57,604 nt of DNA from Marinospirillum sp035271045 (GTDB taxonomy: Bacteria > Pseudomonadota > Gammaproteobacteria > Pseudomonadales > Halomonadaceae), in NCBI RefSeq assembly GCF_035271045.1, contig NZ_DATESC010000013.1, forward strand, positions 1 through 57,604. Direction: 5' to 3'. This document shows positions 9,841 through 20,047 of the stretch, in pieces. The notes beneath the pieces are model-generated. The model saw nothing but the letters and a program-made list of their open reading frames with translations, was not told where the DNA came from and made no database searches. Both the position numbers and the translations under genes were made by a program. Each line of letters starts with the position of its first letter. The first letter of the stretch is position 1.

Positions 9841-9868
9841 TTTCTGAGCTGCCTATGCGGTAGTGGAC
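9841..9868 (-). repeat. Solitary type I-F-like CRISPR repeat
   Basis: On the minus strand these 28 nt align end to end with the type I-F repeat known from Pseudomonas and Yersinia. My hand comparison gives 24 of 28 identities to the Pseudomonas form, with differences at positions 3, 8, 12 and 23. The central part reads CACTACCGCATAGGCAGCTC and the 3' end CTCAGAAA resembles the I-F crRNA handle CTAAGAAA. It does not resemble the adjacent I-E repeat. No second copy is seen one I-F period (60 bp) to the left. It lies 36 nt outside the leader-distal end of the I-E array, in the same orientation. It is either a relic of an older I-F array or a solitary regulatory repeat. Confidence 0.7.
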
Positions 9869-9904
9869 TTTTCATATATCTAGCATTCGATACGGGAATC
9901 CACA

Positions 9905-12900
9905 CGGTTTAGCCCCGTGGTTACGGGGAACACCTTGTTACCCCACATGGTTAGCGCCATGACTGCGGTTTAGCCCCGTGGTTACGGGGAACACATACAT
10001 GAAGGTGTCATCCCACCGTTTTGCATCGGTTTAGCCCCGTGGTTACGGGGAACACTTTCTTGCTGACTATCCAACACGACAAAAAGGCGGTTTAGCCCCG
10101 TGGTTACGGGGAACACACCTTTAGAAAGCATATATTCAACTTCAGAACCGGTTTAGCCCCGTGGTTACGGGGAACACATAAACTTGCAATAAATAAGCAC
10201 GACAAATTACGGTTTAGCCCCGTGGTTACGGGGAACACATGTGCAACATAGTCATTTTTAACTGCTTTTACGGTTTAGCCCCGTGGTTACGGGGAACACT
10301 CCATCAGCCAGAAAAAACGTAGCTGTTTTGACGGTTTAGCCCCGTGGTTACGGGGAACACCTATAGTATAGACCCTCTATACCCCTCTAACCCGGTTTAG
10401 CCCCGTGGTTACGGGGAACACCTGGGCTGCTTCATCTGCTGCTTTGTTTTCTGCGGTTTAGCCCCGTGGTTACGGGGAACACGGCTGTTTAAGCTGTTTA
10501 AGCTGCTGTTTGTGCGGTTTAGCCCCGTGGTTACGGGGAACACTCTTTATTTTCGTGATCATATTTAACATTCATCGGTTTAGCCCCGTGGTTACGGGGA
10601 ACACTTATTGGTGACACCGCTTTACACTGCTACTACCGGTTTAGCCCCGTGGTTACGGGGAACACGGCGATAGAGATAAAACCAAAGCCTTATTAAGCGG
10701 TTTAGCCCCGTGGTTACGGGGAACACTATTCCCAACATCCAGATATACATAAAGGCGGCGGTTTAGCCCCGTGGTTACGGGGAACACATAAAGCCCCAGA
10801 ATATCAGGGTCAAGAAATGCGGTTTAGCCCCGTGGTTACGGGGAACACGAGAGTCGATTCATGCTCTGCTGCAAAACCCCCGGTTTAGCCCCGTGGTTAC
10901 GGGGAACACAGCAGCCTTTTTAGCCGCCTCAGTAGCATCAGCGGTTTAGCCCCGTGGTTACGGGGAACACTATTTTGCGGTCTCTGACATAGACGTTAAT
11001 AGCGGTTTAGCCCCGTGGTTACGGGGAACACTTGATCCGTTTGGATAAGCGATATTTAAGTCGCGGTTTAGCCCCGTGGTTACGGGGAACACTTAGCTGA
11101 GATATTAAGCGACAACATATATGCCGGTTTAGCCCCGTGGTTACGGGGAACACCTACTAGACAGTAGATGGCACTCTCTCTCACTCGGTTTAGCCCCGTG
11201 GTTACGGGGAACACCTATAAAAGCTGCCAAATTGCGCTTTAACAGGCGGTTTAGCCCCGTGGTTACGGGGAACACGGCTGGATTACAGAACAGGCTGGAA
11301 ATCTGGCAGGTTTAGCCCCGTGGTTACGGGGAACACTGCAAAGCCGAAAACAAAGCCTGATTGAGCAGCGGTTTAGCCCCGTGGTTACGGGGAACACTTT
11401 GACAACCAGCATAAAAGCGTCATAACTCTCGGTTTAGCCCCGTGGTTACGGGGAACACTTCGTCGCAGGTTTATTCATGCAGTGCCCGGGCGGTTTAGCC
11501 CCGTGGTTACGGGGAACACGAGACGCAACCTATCAGAACAACGCCGCTAGCCGGTTTAGCCCCGTGGTTACGGGGAACACCTGCTCGTTACCACTCCATG
11601 AAAAAGGCACAACGGTTTAGCCCCGTGGTTACGGGGAACACAGCGCCCCGTTGAAGCGCGCATGTTGAGTTGCCGGTTTAGCCCCGTGGTTACGGGGAAC
11701 ACTCTGTTGCGGTTTGTGCCAACCTATTTGAATGAGGTTTAGCCCCGTGGTTACGGGGAACACGAAGGAAGCGCATTTTTTACAAGCCGACATAGCGGTT
11801 TAGCCCCGTGGTTACGGGGAACACTGACAAATACTCAGCCGACGGACTGCGTTCACCGGTTTAGCCCCGTGGTTACGGGGAACACGGAACAAGAGCGACA
11901 AGCAGCCAATTTAAGCGCGGTTTAGCCCCGTGGTTACGGGGAACACAGTAACGCTCAGGATGCCGCCTATGGTGAAGGCGGTTTAGCCCCGTGGTTACGG
12001 GGAACACTTCTGCGTATATATTCTCGCTCCCGTTCTCTGCGGTTTAGCCCCGTGGTTACGGGGAACACCACAACCCAGCGAGCGAACGAACTTGCAGAGG
12101 CGGTTTAGCCCCGTGGTTACGGGGAACACTGTCGCTAAACCTGCTTTTACGATAGTTTTCACGGTTTAGCCCCGTGGTTACGGGGAACACAAGACGACCC
12201 CAGCAACAACACACGGCACACGCGGTTTAGCCCCGTGGTTACGGGGAACACGGGAGGTTACAGTTTAGATGATTGCCGTTTGGCGGTTTAGCCCCGTGGT
12301 TACGGGGAACACCTTAGAGATTAATAGCCCAGGCGGGGATGTTGCGGTTTAGCCCCGTGGTTACGGGGAACACACGGCGGTTGAATATCAGCCAGTTTCT
12401 GATGACGGTTTAGCCCCGTGGTTACGGGGAACACCAAGCTGGTAACCCATAAATCCGTTAAAGAAGCGGTTTAGCCCCGTGGTTACGGGGAACACTTGAT
12501 CGAAAAGGGGTTTTACCTATGCCAAAACGGTTTAGCCCCGTGGTTACGGGGAACACTAAGTTGAAGCCATGGTACTAAGTAGTGTGTACGGTTTAGCCCC
12601 GTGGTTACGGGGAACACCAATCTGGTACACCGCACTACCATTTGACCGGCGGTTTAGCCCCGTGGTTACGGGGAACACAGCGCACCGGTCGCTACAAAAA
12701 CAAACCTGGACGGTTTAGCCCCGTGGTTACGGGGAACACAAAAGGCGAACGGATCTTGGCGAGACTATCGGCGGTTTAGCCCCGTGGTTACGGGGAACAC
12801 TTTTTTCTTCTTCGTCATGCCAAAGCGCTAGGCGGTTTAGCCCCGTGGTTACGGGGAACACTTTAGACCCGAGCGGAATTTTTACCGCATTTGCGGTTTA

Positions 12901-15900
12901 GCCCCGTGGTTACGGGGAACACTCTTTTGGTCGCTCTATGTCGTCACGTTGACGCGGTTTAGCCCCGTGGTTACGGGGAACACCAACCAGTAACCCCGAA
13001 AACCGTAGGCATGAGCGGTTTAGCCCCGTGGTTACGGGGAACACTCTTACCCACTTCTTTCATTGCCGCATTGCTCCGGTTTAGCCCCGTGGTTACGGGG
13101 AACACGATAACCCTTGGCGTTTTTTCGTCACCTATCGCGGTTTAGCCCCGTGGTTACGGGGAACACGCATCATCTGCCATCAAATCGAATTGACCCGCCG
13201 GTTTAGCCCCGTGGTTACGGGGAACACTGCGCTGATCTGGCTTTTGACTTTGGGCTTGACGGTTTAGCCCCGTGGTTACGGGGAACACCGCTTGCCTTGC
13301 TTCTTCAGCTAGTGCAGGCACGGTTTAGCCCCGTGGTTACGGGGAACACGTAATTGTTAAAAAGTCGCACTCGTGACCTAACGGTTTAGCCCCGTGGTTA
13401 CGGGGAACACAATGCGTAAATCACGGGCAAGCTGGTCTAGCACGGTTTAGCCCCGTGGTTACGGGGAACACTTATTTCTTTTTAGCTTTTACAATACGAC
13501 CCCCGGTTTAGCCCCGTGGTTACGGGGAACACTGCTGCACCTGGCTGCTGCCATGACTGCATGGCGGTTTAGCCCCGTGGTTACGGGGAACACCGTACGA
13601 TGAAAATTAAGATGATGCTCAAGACCGGTTTAGCCCCGTGGTTACGGGGAACACAACAAACCGATAGGCTCATCAACCAAACCAACCGGTTTAGCCCCGT
13701 GGTTACGGGGAACACAGAAAAACCAACTCCAACGCTAGAGCTTTGGTGCGGTTTAGCCCCGTGGTTACGGGGAACACTTATATGGCTATTTTATTTCTGG
13801 TAGTTGTTACGGTTTAGCCCCGTGGTTACGGGGAACACTAACACTCATTGCAAAAACTGCTGACTGATCCCGGTTTAGCCCCGTGGTTACGGGGAACACT
13901 GGTCGCCAATCTCGCCGCCAAACCTCGGCAACGGTTTAGCCCCGTGGTTACGGGGAACACTCATTGTTATCAAAGCCTAGATCGCCAATCGCCGGTTTAG
14001 CCCCGTGGTTACGGGGAACACTAAAGACGGCTCTTGGTTGCCCAAAAAGAAAGCGGTTTAGCCCCGTGGTTACGGGGAACACTCAATCGCCGTTTTTTCT
14101 GCTGCTTCGTAACCCGGTTTAGCCCCGTGGTTACGGGGAACACTTCTTCAAAGTCTTTTATCTGCTGATTGTATTCGGTTTAGCCCCGTGGTTACGGGGA
14201 ACACATCTAGCATGTGATTAACCGCAATCCTGATTGCGGTTTAGCCCCGTGGTTACGGGGAACACTTCCGAAACAGGCAAAAATGGGAAGCATCACGCGG
14301 TTTAGCCCCGTGGTTACGGGGAACACACCATCCGTAAAGAGCGGCTTTATACCCCCATCGGTTTAGCCCCGTGGTTACGGGGAACACAAAAACTAACGGA
14401 TAAAGGAGAACAAAAGTTTCGGTTTAGCCCCGTGGTTACGGGGAACACCACCCGACATCATATCGCCAAAACCTAATAGGCGGTTTAGCCCCGTGGTTAC
14501 GGGGAACACTTCACTGTTTCCCTGACCGCAGCACCTTTAGGCGGTTTAGCCCCGTGGTTACGGGGAACACTGTCAGTAAGCAAACTAGACCGCCGTGTTT
14601 AACGGTTTAGCCCCGTGGTTACGGGGAACACAAAATACATTGCAAGCAAACATAGTTGCACACCGGTTTAGCCCCGTGGTTACGGGGAACACACGGTTTT
14701 AGTTAACCTGTTTCAAGCATTTGGCGGTTTAGCCCCGTGGTTACGGGGAACACAACAGCAGCAGCGGTAGGGAATTTAATGCAAGCGGTTTAGCCCCGTG
14801 GTTACGGGGAACACCATAGCTCGCAACTACCGGCATCTACCTGTTTCGGTTTAGCCCCGTGGTTACGGGGAACACTGTAATTAGTCTGTCTTCAATCTGA
14901 AGAATATCGGTTTAGCCCCGTGGTTACGGGGAACACGCGTAAAGCCCACAAAATGAACATGACTCATGCGGTTTAGCCCCGTGGTTACGGGGAACACGAA
15001 TCAAGGCGCAAGGCTGGCTGGAAACGCATCGGTTTAGCCCCGTGGTTACGGGGAACACAGGTTGAATTTGCAGGCGGCTATAAATCATTTCGGTTTAGCC
15101 CCGTGGTTACGGGGAACACTGTAATAGTTTGGGCTGCGTTTAACTCATTCACGGTTTAGCCCCGTGGTTACGGGGAACACTGGTGTGAACAGGTGAGGGT
15201 AGCTAAGAATGCCGGTTTAGCCCCGTGGTTACGGGGAACACCAATGCAGGTTGGAAACGTATCACGCTACACGCGGTTTAGCCCCGTGGTTACGGGGAAC
15301 ACGCTTGGTACTGCTGTTGTGGCTGCTGCATTGGCGGTTTAGCCCCGTGGTTACGGGGAACACGAACCAATCCCTCTGTGGATTGAATGTTAAAGCGGTT
15401 TAGCCCCGTGGTTACGGGGAACACATTTAGTCTAAAAACGATAATATCTGTATTTTCGGTTTAGCCCCGTGGTTACGGGGAACACAATCGGCACTAATTC
15501 TAGCTAATTTGCGTTGCCGGTTTAGCCCCGTGGTTACGGGGAACACCACCATCTATCGGGCCTTCCATCGGTTCGTTACGGTTTAGCCCCGTGGTTACGG
15601 GGAACACCGAGACGGTATAGAGCGACAAAAAGAGCAGTTCGGTTTAGCCCCGTGGTTACGGGGAACACTGAGCCGTAAAAACGCATCCGTTACAGACCGG
15701 CGGTTTAGCCCCGTGGTTACGGGGAACACGCAAACAGCACCGTTGCGCGGTACTAAGTATGCGGTTTAGCCCCGTGGTTACGGGGAACACTTGCTCTTCA
15801 CGCTGCAAAACTGCTAGGCGCTCGGTTTAGCCCCGTGGTTACGGGGAACACTTGCTTCTCCCACATATCTAAAGGTGCTCGAACGGTTTAGCCCCGTGGT

Positions 15901-16217
15901 TACGGGGAACACTGACTTACATCAATAGATACTTTTTCAGTTTTCGGTTTAGCCCCGTGGTTACGGGGAACACCCTAGCCGCTGGCCTGTAAAACCTATA
16001 AAAGACGGTTTAGCCCCGTGGTTACGGGGAACACGAACTAATGATTATTTGGCCTGAATTTTTAGCCGGTTTAGCCCCGTGGTTACGGGGAACACCATAA
16101 GATTTAGTCTAGTAAATAAAACTAAAACGGTTTAGCCCCGTGGTTACGGGGAACACATGGGGCGCATGGGTACAAAGGGCTGGCCGTCCGGTTTAGCCCC
16201 GTGGTTACGGGGAACAC
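9905..16217 (-). CRISPR. Type I-E CRISPR array, 104 repeats and 103 spacers
   Basis: Perfect periodicity of 61 bp: 29-nt repeats and 32-nt spacers. I checked every repeat start by hand. The only length exception is the spacer at 13716-13748, which is 33 nt. On the minus strand each repeat begins GTGTTCCCCG, has a 6-bp stem CCCCGT/ACGGGG around an AACC loop, and ends in the 8-nt handle CTAAACCG. This matches the Cas6e-processed type I-E repeat class, so the precursor is transcribed leftward from the leader beside cas2 and the newest spacer is at 16157-16188. Only two repeats deviate from consensus in what I read (first plus-strand base A rather than C, at 11308 and 11735). The leader-distal repeat at 9905 is intact. 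No duplicate spacers were noticed. Spacer targets cannot be named without a search. Confidence 0.99.
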
Positions 16218-16305
16218 TCTAAGTGTACACGTTTGATTTAATTAAAGAAATTAATCAGTCAAAAATATACCAATAAAAATCCACTTTTTTAAAGAGCTAT
16301 CTTCC
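16218..16305 (-). promoter_or_regulatory. CRISPR leader between cas2 and the first repeat
   Basis: An 88-nt AT-rich stretch between the cas2 stop and the leader-proximal repeat, the standard leader position in type I-E loci. On the minus strand AATCAAACGTGTA (complement of 16226-16238) resembles the IHF consensus WATCAANNNNTTR with one mismatch, about 21 nt from the repeat, where E. coli IHF assists Cas1-Cas2 integration. A TATATT box (complement of 16264-16269) with TTAAAA 17 bp upstream could serve as the pre-crRNA promoter. GTGTACAC at 16223-16230 is a perfect 8-bp palindrome. Leader function is well supported by position; the individual boxes are guesses. Confidence 0.75.
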
Positions 16306-16602
16306 TTATAAATTTACGCTATCTGGCAAAAACTTAACCAGCCTAAAGCCATCAAAATCAATAGGCATTCTTCGATTTTCACCATAAGTAATGAAATCAA
16401 ACCCAGATTCCGTATTCGTTCCCCAGGCCATAACAACATTGCCGTCTTCGGCTAAAGCTTCAACTTGATACCAAACCATTTCACGAATCCGGCGACTTAC
16501 ATCACCCACATACACACCAGCACGTATTTCAAGCAGCCAAACGGCTAATCGACCACGCAAACGTGGTGGTACTGCTTCAGTCACCACAACCAACATACTC
16601 AT
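16306..16602 (-). CDS. cas2: Cas2e, spacer integration subunit
   Basis: Small partner of Cas1 in the Cas1-Cas2 integrase that inserts new spacers at the leader end of the adjacent array. Residues 1-98 have the conserved Cas2e opening MSMLVVVTEAVPPRLRGRLA, the WLLEIRAGVYVGDV segment and the strand WYQVEALAEDGNVVMAW. The C-terminal part carries RMPIDFDGFRLVKFLP, typical of the I-E subtype. The gene starts 11 bp after cas1 with a GGAGA-type ribosome binding site and is the last gene before the leader. Confidence 0.97.
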   Translation of the reverse strand: MSMLVVVTEAVPPRLRGRLAVWLLEIRAGVYVGDVSRRIREMVWYQVEALAEDGNVVMAWGTNTESGFDFITYGENRRMPIDFDGFRLVKFLPDSVNL

Positions 16603-16613
16603 AAGTTTCTCCT

Positions 16614-17534
16614 TTAACCTACACGGTGTCCTTCATCGCCAATGCTTTCAGGTTCTGGTAAGGCAGGTGGTTGAGAATCAGCTGGCGGTGGCGGTGGTGT
16701 AATTTCGCCAGCAGCAAGCACTTCTTCAATTAAAGGAATAAGATTACGTAATGTTTTGCTGGTACGAAAAACATCACGGCAAGCAGTTCTTACCTCTCTA
16801 TCAGGTTCAAGTGGATACCTAGCCGCAATTTTGAAAGCTACAGGTACAACAGTATCAAATTTAATTAAATCGGCTATATCGTACACAAAAGATAACGGCT
16901 TACCCGTATGCAAATAGCCGATGGCTGGAGCATAACCTGCCGCTAAAACGGCAGCTTCGGTCACACCATACAAACAAGCAGTGGCAGCACTAATGCAGCG
17001 ATTAATCACATCACCTTTTTCCCAATCTTTAGGGTCATACTTTCGCCCATTCCACTGCACACCATATTGTTTAGCCAACATTTTATAAGTCGCTCTTACT
17101 CGCGCCCCTTCAATACCACGTAACTGGTCAACACTGCGCCGTTGTGGTGCATTTTCTTGGAAACGAATTTCAAACATTTTACGCACAACTTTTAAACGCA
17201 AATCCTCATCTAAAGCCAGTTTTGCTTGGTAGAGTAATTTATCTGAACGCGCACCACCTGGCTGACCAGCAGAGTAAAGCCGAACACCAGCATCACCCAC
17301 CCAAATTAATAAAGTGCCTGTTGTTGCTGCCAACTTAACCGCAGCATGACTTATCCGTATACCAGGCTCAAGCATAATGCACACCACAGAACCCACTGGA
17401 ATGTGCATTCGCTCACCATGTACTTCATCAATCACAACAAAAGCACCATCCCTTACATCAACATTACCTTTGCCTATAAAAATCATGGAGTTACGATCTT
17501 TAATAGGGATAGGCCTTAAAGGGATAAACGCCAT
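16614..17534 (-). CDS. cas1: Cas1e, CRISPR integrase
   Basis: Metal-dependent integrase catalysing spacer insertion with Cas2. The 306-aa protein opens with FIPLRPIPIKDRNSMIFIGK and has the Cas1 core: the acidic TEAAVLAAGY helix region, the His of GYLHTGKPLSFVYD, and the downstream Asp in DIADLIKFD, which together supply the metal site. A Pro-rich tail (ITPPPPPADSQPP) follows the catalytic fold, as in many Cas1e proteins. The start codon overlaps the cas6e stop (TAATG), indicating translational coupling. The 102 of 104 repeats with an invariant PAM-derived base suggest accurate AAG-type PAM selection by this complex. Confidence 0.97.
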   Translation of the reverse strand: MAFIPLRPIPIKDRNSMIFIGKGNVDVRDGAFVVIDEVHGERMHIPVGSVVCIMLEPGIRISHAAVKLAATTGTLLIWVGDAGVRLYSAGQPGGARSDKLLYQAKLALDEDLRLKVVRKMFEIRFQENAPQRRSVDQLRGIEGARVRATYKMLAKQYGVQWNGRKYDPKDWEKGDVINRCISAATACLYGVTEAAVLAAGYAPAIGYLHTGKPLSFVYDIADLIKFDTVVPVAFKIAARYPLEPDREVRTACRDVFRTSKTLRNLIPLIEEVLAAGEITPPPPPADSQPPALPEPESIGDEGHRVG

Positions 17535-18208
17535 TAAATTGGTCTAACCAGCATTAACCCACAGCCCAAAGCTTTAGCGCGTCCAAATCCTTTTATATAT
17601 TGTGCTAAAAATGCTTTTGGTTCATTTATGGTAAGCACACCTTGAAAATCCACGCTGGAAAACTGCACCTGCTGTCCGGTTATTTTTTTACTTTTATGTT
17701 GTGTATAACTCACCATTTCAGGTAAAGCATCTAGTTGAACACCCCAGTTTTTTAAGCGCTGTTCATCAGCAATCCAAGCATGGGCTGCTTGCTGCATCAC
17801 CATTGCTAAATCTGTTGATGATTGAGTCGCGCCAGCCGCCATCTGTTTTTTGGCATGCATAAGCACATCATGTCGCCTGCTTTTGCCGCCACTGTCTGTA
17901 ATACAAACGGTAGGGTTTACACGCAATTTAAACCCTAGGCGTTGGCCGCTAACCAGTTGTGGCTGAAACTGTTTGGTTTGCACACGCAATACCGTATTAT
18001 CAGCAGTTGGCATTGAGGTTGATAAAACAAAAAAATCCGGTCTACCGCCTAGTCCTACCTCTTCTCGAAAAATAAATTCACGCTCTTCTTTATCTCGAAA
18101 AAGACTCCACAGTAATTGGTGTGCTGAATAGACACCATTACTCATAAGTTTAGCCAGCTCGCCTGTTGCTTGAGCCGTGCGCTGCAAGGTTACTTTTGAT
18201 AAAAACAT
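17534..18208 (-). CDS. cas6e: Cas6e (CasE), pre-crRNA endonuclease
   Basis: RNase that cuts the pre-crRNA 3' of the repeat stem, leaving the 8-nt handle CTAAACCG, and stays bound to the crRNA 3' hairpin within Cascade. The 224-aa protein begins MFLSKVTLQ, has the YSAHQLLWSLF segment holding the family's catalytic His region, and ends in the glycine-rich loop GFGRAKALGCGLMLVRPI diagnostic of Cas6e. Stop/start overlaps (TAATG) join it to cas5e upstream and cas1 downstream. It would also be the enzyme expected to process the crRNA-like RNA at 22421-22513, whose hairpins have the same 6-bp stem length. Confidence 0.95.
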   Translation of the reverse strand: MFLSKVTLQRTAQATGELAKLMSNGVYSAHQLLWSLFRDKEEREFIFREEVGLGGRPDFFVLSTSMPTADNTVLRVQTKQFQPQLVSGQRLGFKLRVNPTVCITDSGGKSRRHDVLMHAKKQMAAGATQSSTDLAMVMQQAAHAWIADEQRLKNWGVQLDALPEMVSYTQHKSKKITGQQVQFSSVDFQGVLTINEPKAFLAQYIKGFGRAKALGCGLMLVRPI

Positions 18209-18942
18209 TAAGCATCTTCCTTAACTGATAGCTGGTGCATAGACCGTTGTTTAAACTGCCAACGTTGCCTATTCACTGGTTCATCCCAAGGGTGAGTCGT
18301 AATTATTTGTTGGGATTCAAAGGCGTGTTTGTCACCTTCCCAAAAATAAGTTACCCAGCCGCTTGAATTCAGCCATAGCTTGTCTTCTTTTTCTGAACGA
18401 GTTAATGGCGGAAATTCAGTATCCAAAGCATCTTTAAGCAAAACAACTTCAATTATTTTAGGCTGTACTGGCACAGCTAACGGACAAGATTTACGCCCTA
18501 AGTACAAACTATAAACTGGCTTTAATAAGCCCTGCTGTAGCTGCTCTAAGGTAAAACTAGCGGATGAAGTTAAAGAAACTGCCACAATCCAAACCGCATC
18601 GCAACGGTAATCTCGACTTGAAAGAACCGTATTTAACTTATCAACTTCTAACTCACTCTTACGCGTTAAGTGATTGATTTTATTACTGTGCGTAGGCACT
18701 TGTGCTGTTTGGTAGTCACGCATTAAAGCGCTAGGTACGGTTTGCTTAACCGCTAGCTGCACACTTTGTTGCAATGCTTGTAGTTCATCTTCCTTATCAC
18801 GTTCAATACCCAAACCAGATGCCAATAAACCTAGTAAAGCAGAACGGGTGGGTTGCACTGCTGTGGGCCTATCGCCACCCACAGCAGACACGCCCCAGCT
18901 AGCCAAAGCTCCATATAACCGAAAAACCAAATATGGCTTCAT
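18208..18942 (-). CDS. cas5e: Cas5e (CasD), Cascade handle-binding subunit
   Basis: Cascade subunit that holds the 5' handle of the crRNA. The family signature is clear: YLVFRLYGALASWGVSAVGG followed by RPTAVQPTRSALLGLLASGLGIERD, the region forming the core RRM fold and thumb. Length 244 aa is normal. The gene lies 13 bp after cas7e and overlaps cas6e by one base. No anomalies seen. Confidence 0.95.
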   Translation of the reverse strand: MKPYLVFRLYGALASWGVSAVGGDRPTAVQPTRSALLGLLASGLGIERDKEDELQALQQSVQLAVKQTVPSALMRDYQTAQVPTHSNKINHLTRKSELEVDKLNTVLSSRDYRCDAVWIVAVSLTSSASFTLEQLQQGLLKPVYSLYLGRKSCPLAVPVQPKIIEVVLLKDALDTEFPPLTRSEKEDKLWLNSSGWVTYFWEGDKHAFESQQIITTHPWDEPVNRQRWQFKQRSMHQLSVKEDA

Positions 18943-18955
18943 AACGCCGCCTCCA

Positions 18956-19990
18956 TTATTGCGTAATGAATTTTGCTAACTCATCAAAACTACCTTCACC
19001 CTTGTTAGCGTTAATGGTATAGCGTTCATCAGCACAAGCGCCGTAAACTTTATCAAAGTTTTCAGCCTGCAACTGTAAAGCTTCAATCGCAGTTGTAGCT
19101 TGGTCTTCTGCATCAACAGGCTTTAAAAATGCAACCGAAAGGGAGCGTGGTTGTTGCGAACCTTTTTCTGCTAAAACAAAACTGGCATAAGCACGCGAAG
19201 CAAAGCTATTTTGTTTTCCTTTAGGTGAAATTTTTACAGCCGCTTCGGTTAACGCTTGAATGGCCTGATTAGCCAATGCTTCATTACCGTCTAGGTTTGC
19301 AATTAATTGCGACTTATTAATGCAAATGTAGCTATAAAACAATGCGGCTGCAAAACCTGATTCGCCTATGTGTGAAGAGCCGGAATCTATTTTTCCATCA
19401 TTTAGATCATCAACAGCAGTAAAATAATCATCTTCCACTACAACGCTATGAACACTGATAGCGTGAGCAACTTGGCAAGCCGCTTCAACATTGTAAGCAG
19501 GGCTAGAAGCCAACATACGTCCAAATAATGCAATATCCACTGCTGTGCTATCCGCTTTAAGAAGTTTTAACTCGGCTTCAGTAGGAACTCTGTTTTCAGC
19601 AGCCAACAACTTAATCAGCGCCAATGTATCCGCTTTTTCAGCAGGGCTAATATGCGCTAGCTGTTCAATTTCAAGTGAATCTTTTTTACCTTTACCAAAT
19701 ACACCCGCAATCATAACCGCCCATTCTTTTGCCGACTTTTCTTTAACATCTGCGGCTAACAAGGCTTCATAAACCTCAACACCAAAACGCTTGGTACGAA
19801 TGCCAATATGACCGGCCATTGCTTCTTTAAAAAGTTCAGAAATACGCCAGTTACGCTTTAAGCTTTGTGAGCTAACACGCAGGCGTTCAAAACCGCCCAT
19901 TTTTGCAGTTTTAGGGCGACCTAAATCATCACGGTTAAGGTTAGAAGGTGCGTAAGACGTTAAAAGGTGCAGCTGAATAAATTGGCTCAT
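18956..19990 (-). CDS. cas7e: Cas7e (CasC), Cascade backbone subunit
   Basis: Forms the hexameric backbone that coats the crRNA spacer; its thumb insertions kink every sixth spacer base out of pairing. The 344-aa protein begins MSQFIQLHLLTSYAPSNLNR with the family segment NRDDLGRP and then ERLRVSSQSLKRNWR. I prefer the ATG at 19990 to the one at 19996: the earlier ATG overlaps the AAGGA ribosome binding site, whereas the later one sits 6 nt downstream of it. A 57-bp gap separates it from cse2. The six-base periodicity it imposes matters for the self-match described at 22323-22357. Confidence 0.95.
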   Translation of the reverse strand: MSQFIQLHLLTSYAPSNLNRDDLGRPKTAKMGGFERLRVSSQSLKRNWRISELFKEAMAGHIGIRTKRFGVEVYEALLAADVKEKSAKEWAVMIAGVFGKGKKDSLEIEQLAHISPAEKADTLALIKLLAAENRVPTEAELKLLKADSTAVDIALFGRMLASSPAYNVEAACQVAHAISVHSVVVEDDYFTAVDDLNDGKIDSGSSHIGESGFAAALFYSYICINKSQLIANLDGNEALANQAIQALTEAAVKISPKGKQNSFASRAYASFVLAEKGSQQPRSLSVAFLKPVDAEDQATTAIEALQLQAENFDKVYGACADERYTINANKGEGSFDELAKFITQ

Positions 19991-20047
19991 AATCATTCCT
20001 TTTCTTTAATTTAAACAATAGTTAACATTGATTTGTTTTTTAGTAGT

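Noticed and set aside
13600..13803. 67-codon open frame inside the CRISPR array
   Set aside because: It runs through three repeats and repeats the peptide GLAPWLRGT from the repeat sequence; no ribosome binding site.
15001..15302. Two spacers sharing a TGGAAACG-type segment as duplicated spacers
   Set aside because: The similarity covers fewer than 12 nt and the rest differs; probably a common coding motif in related targets or chance.
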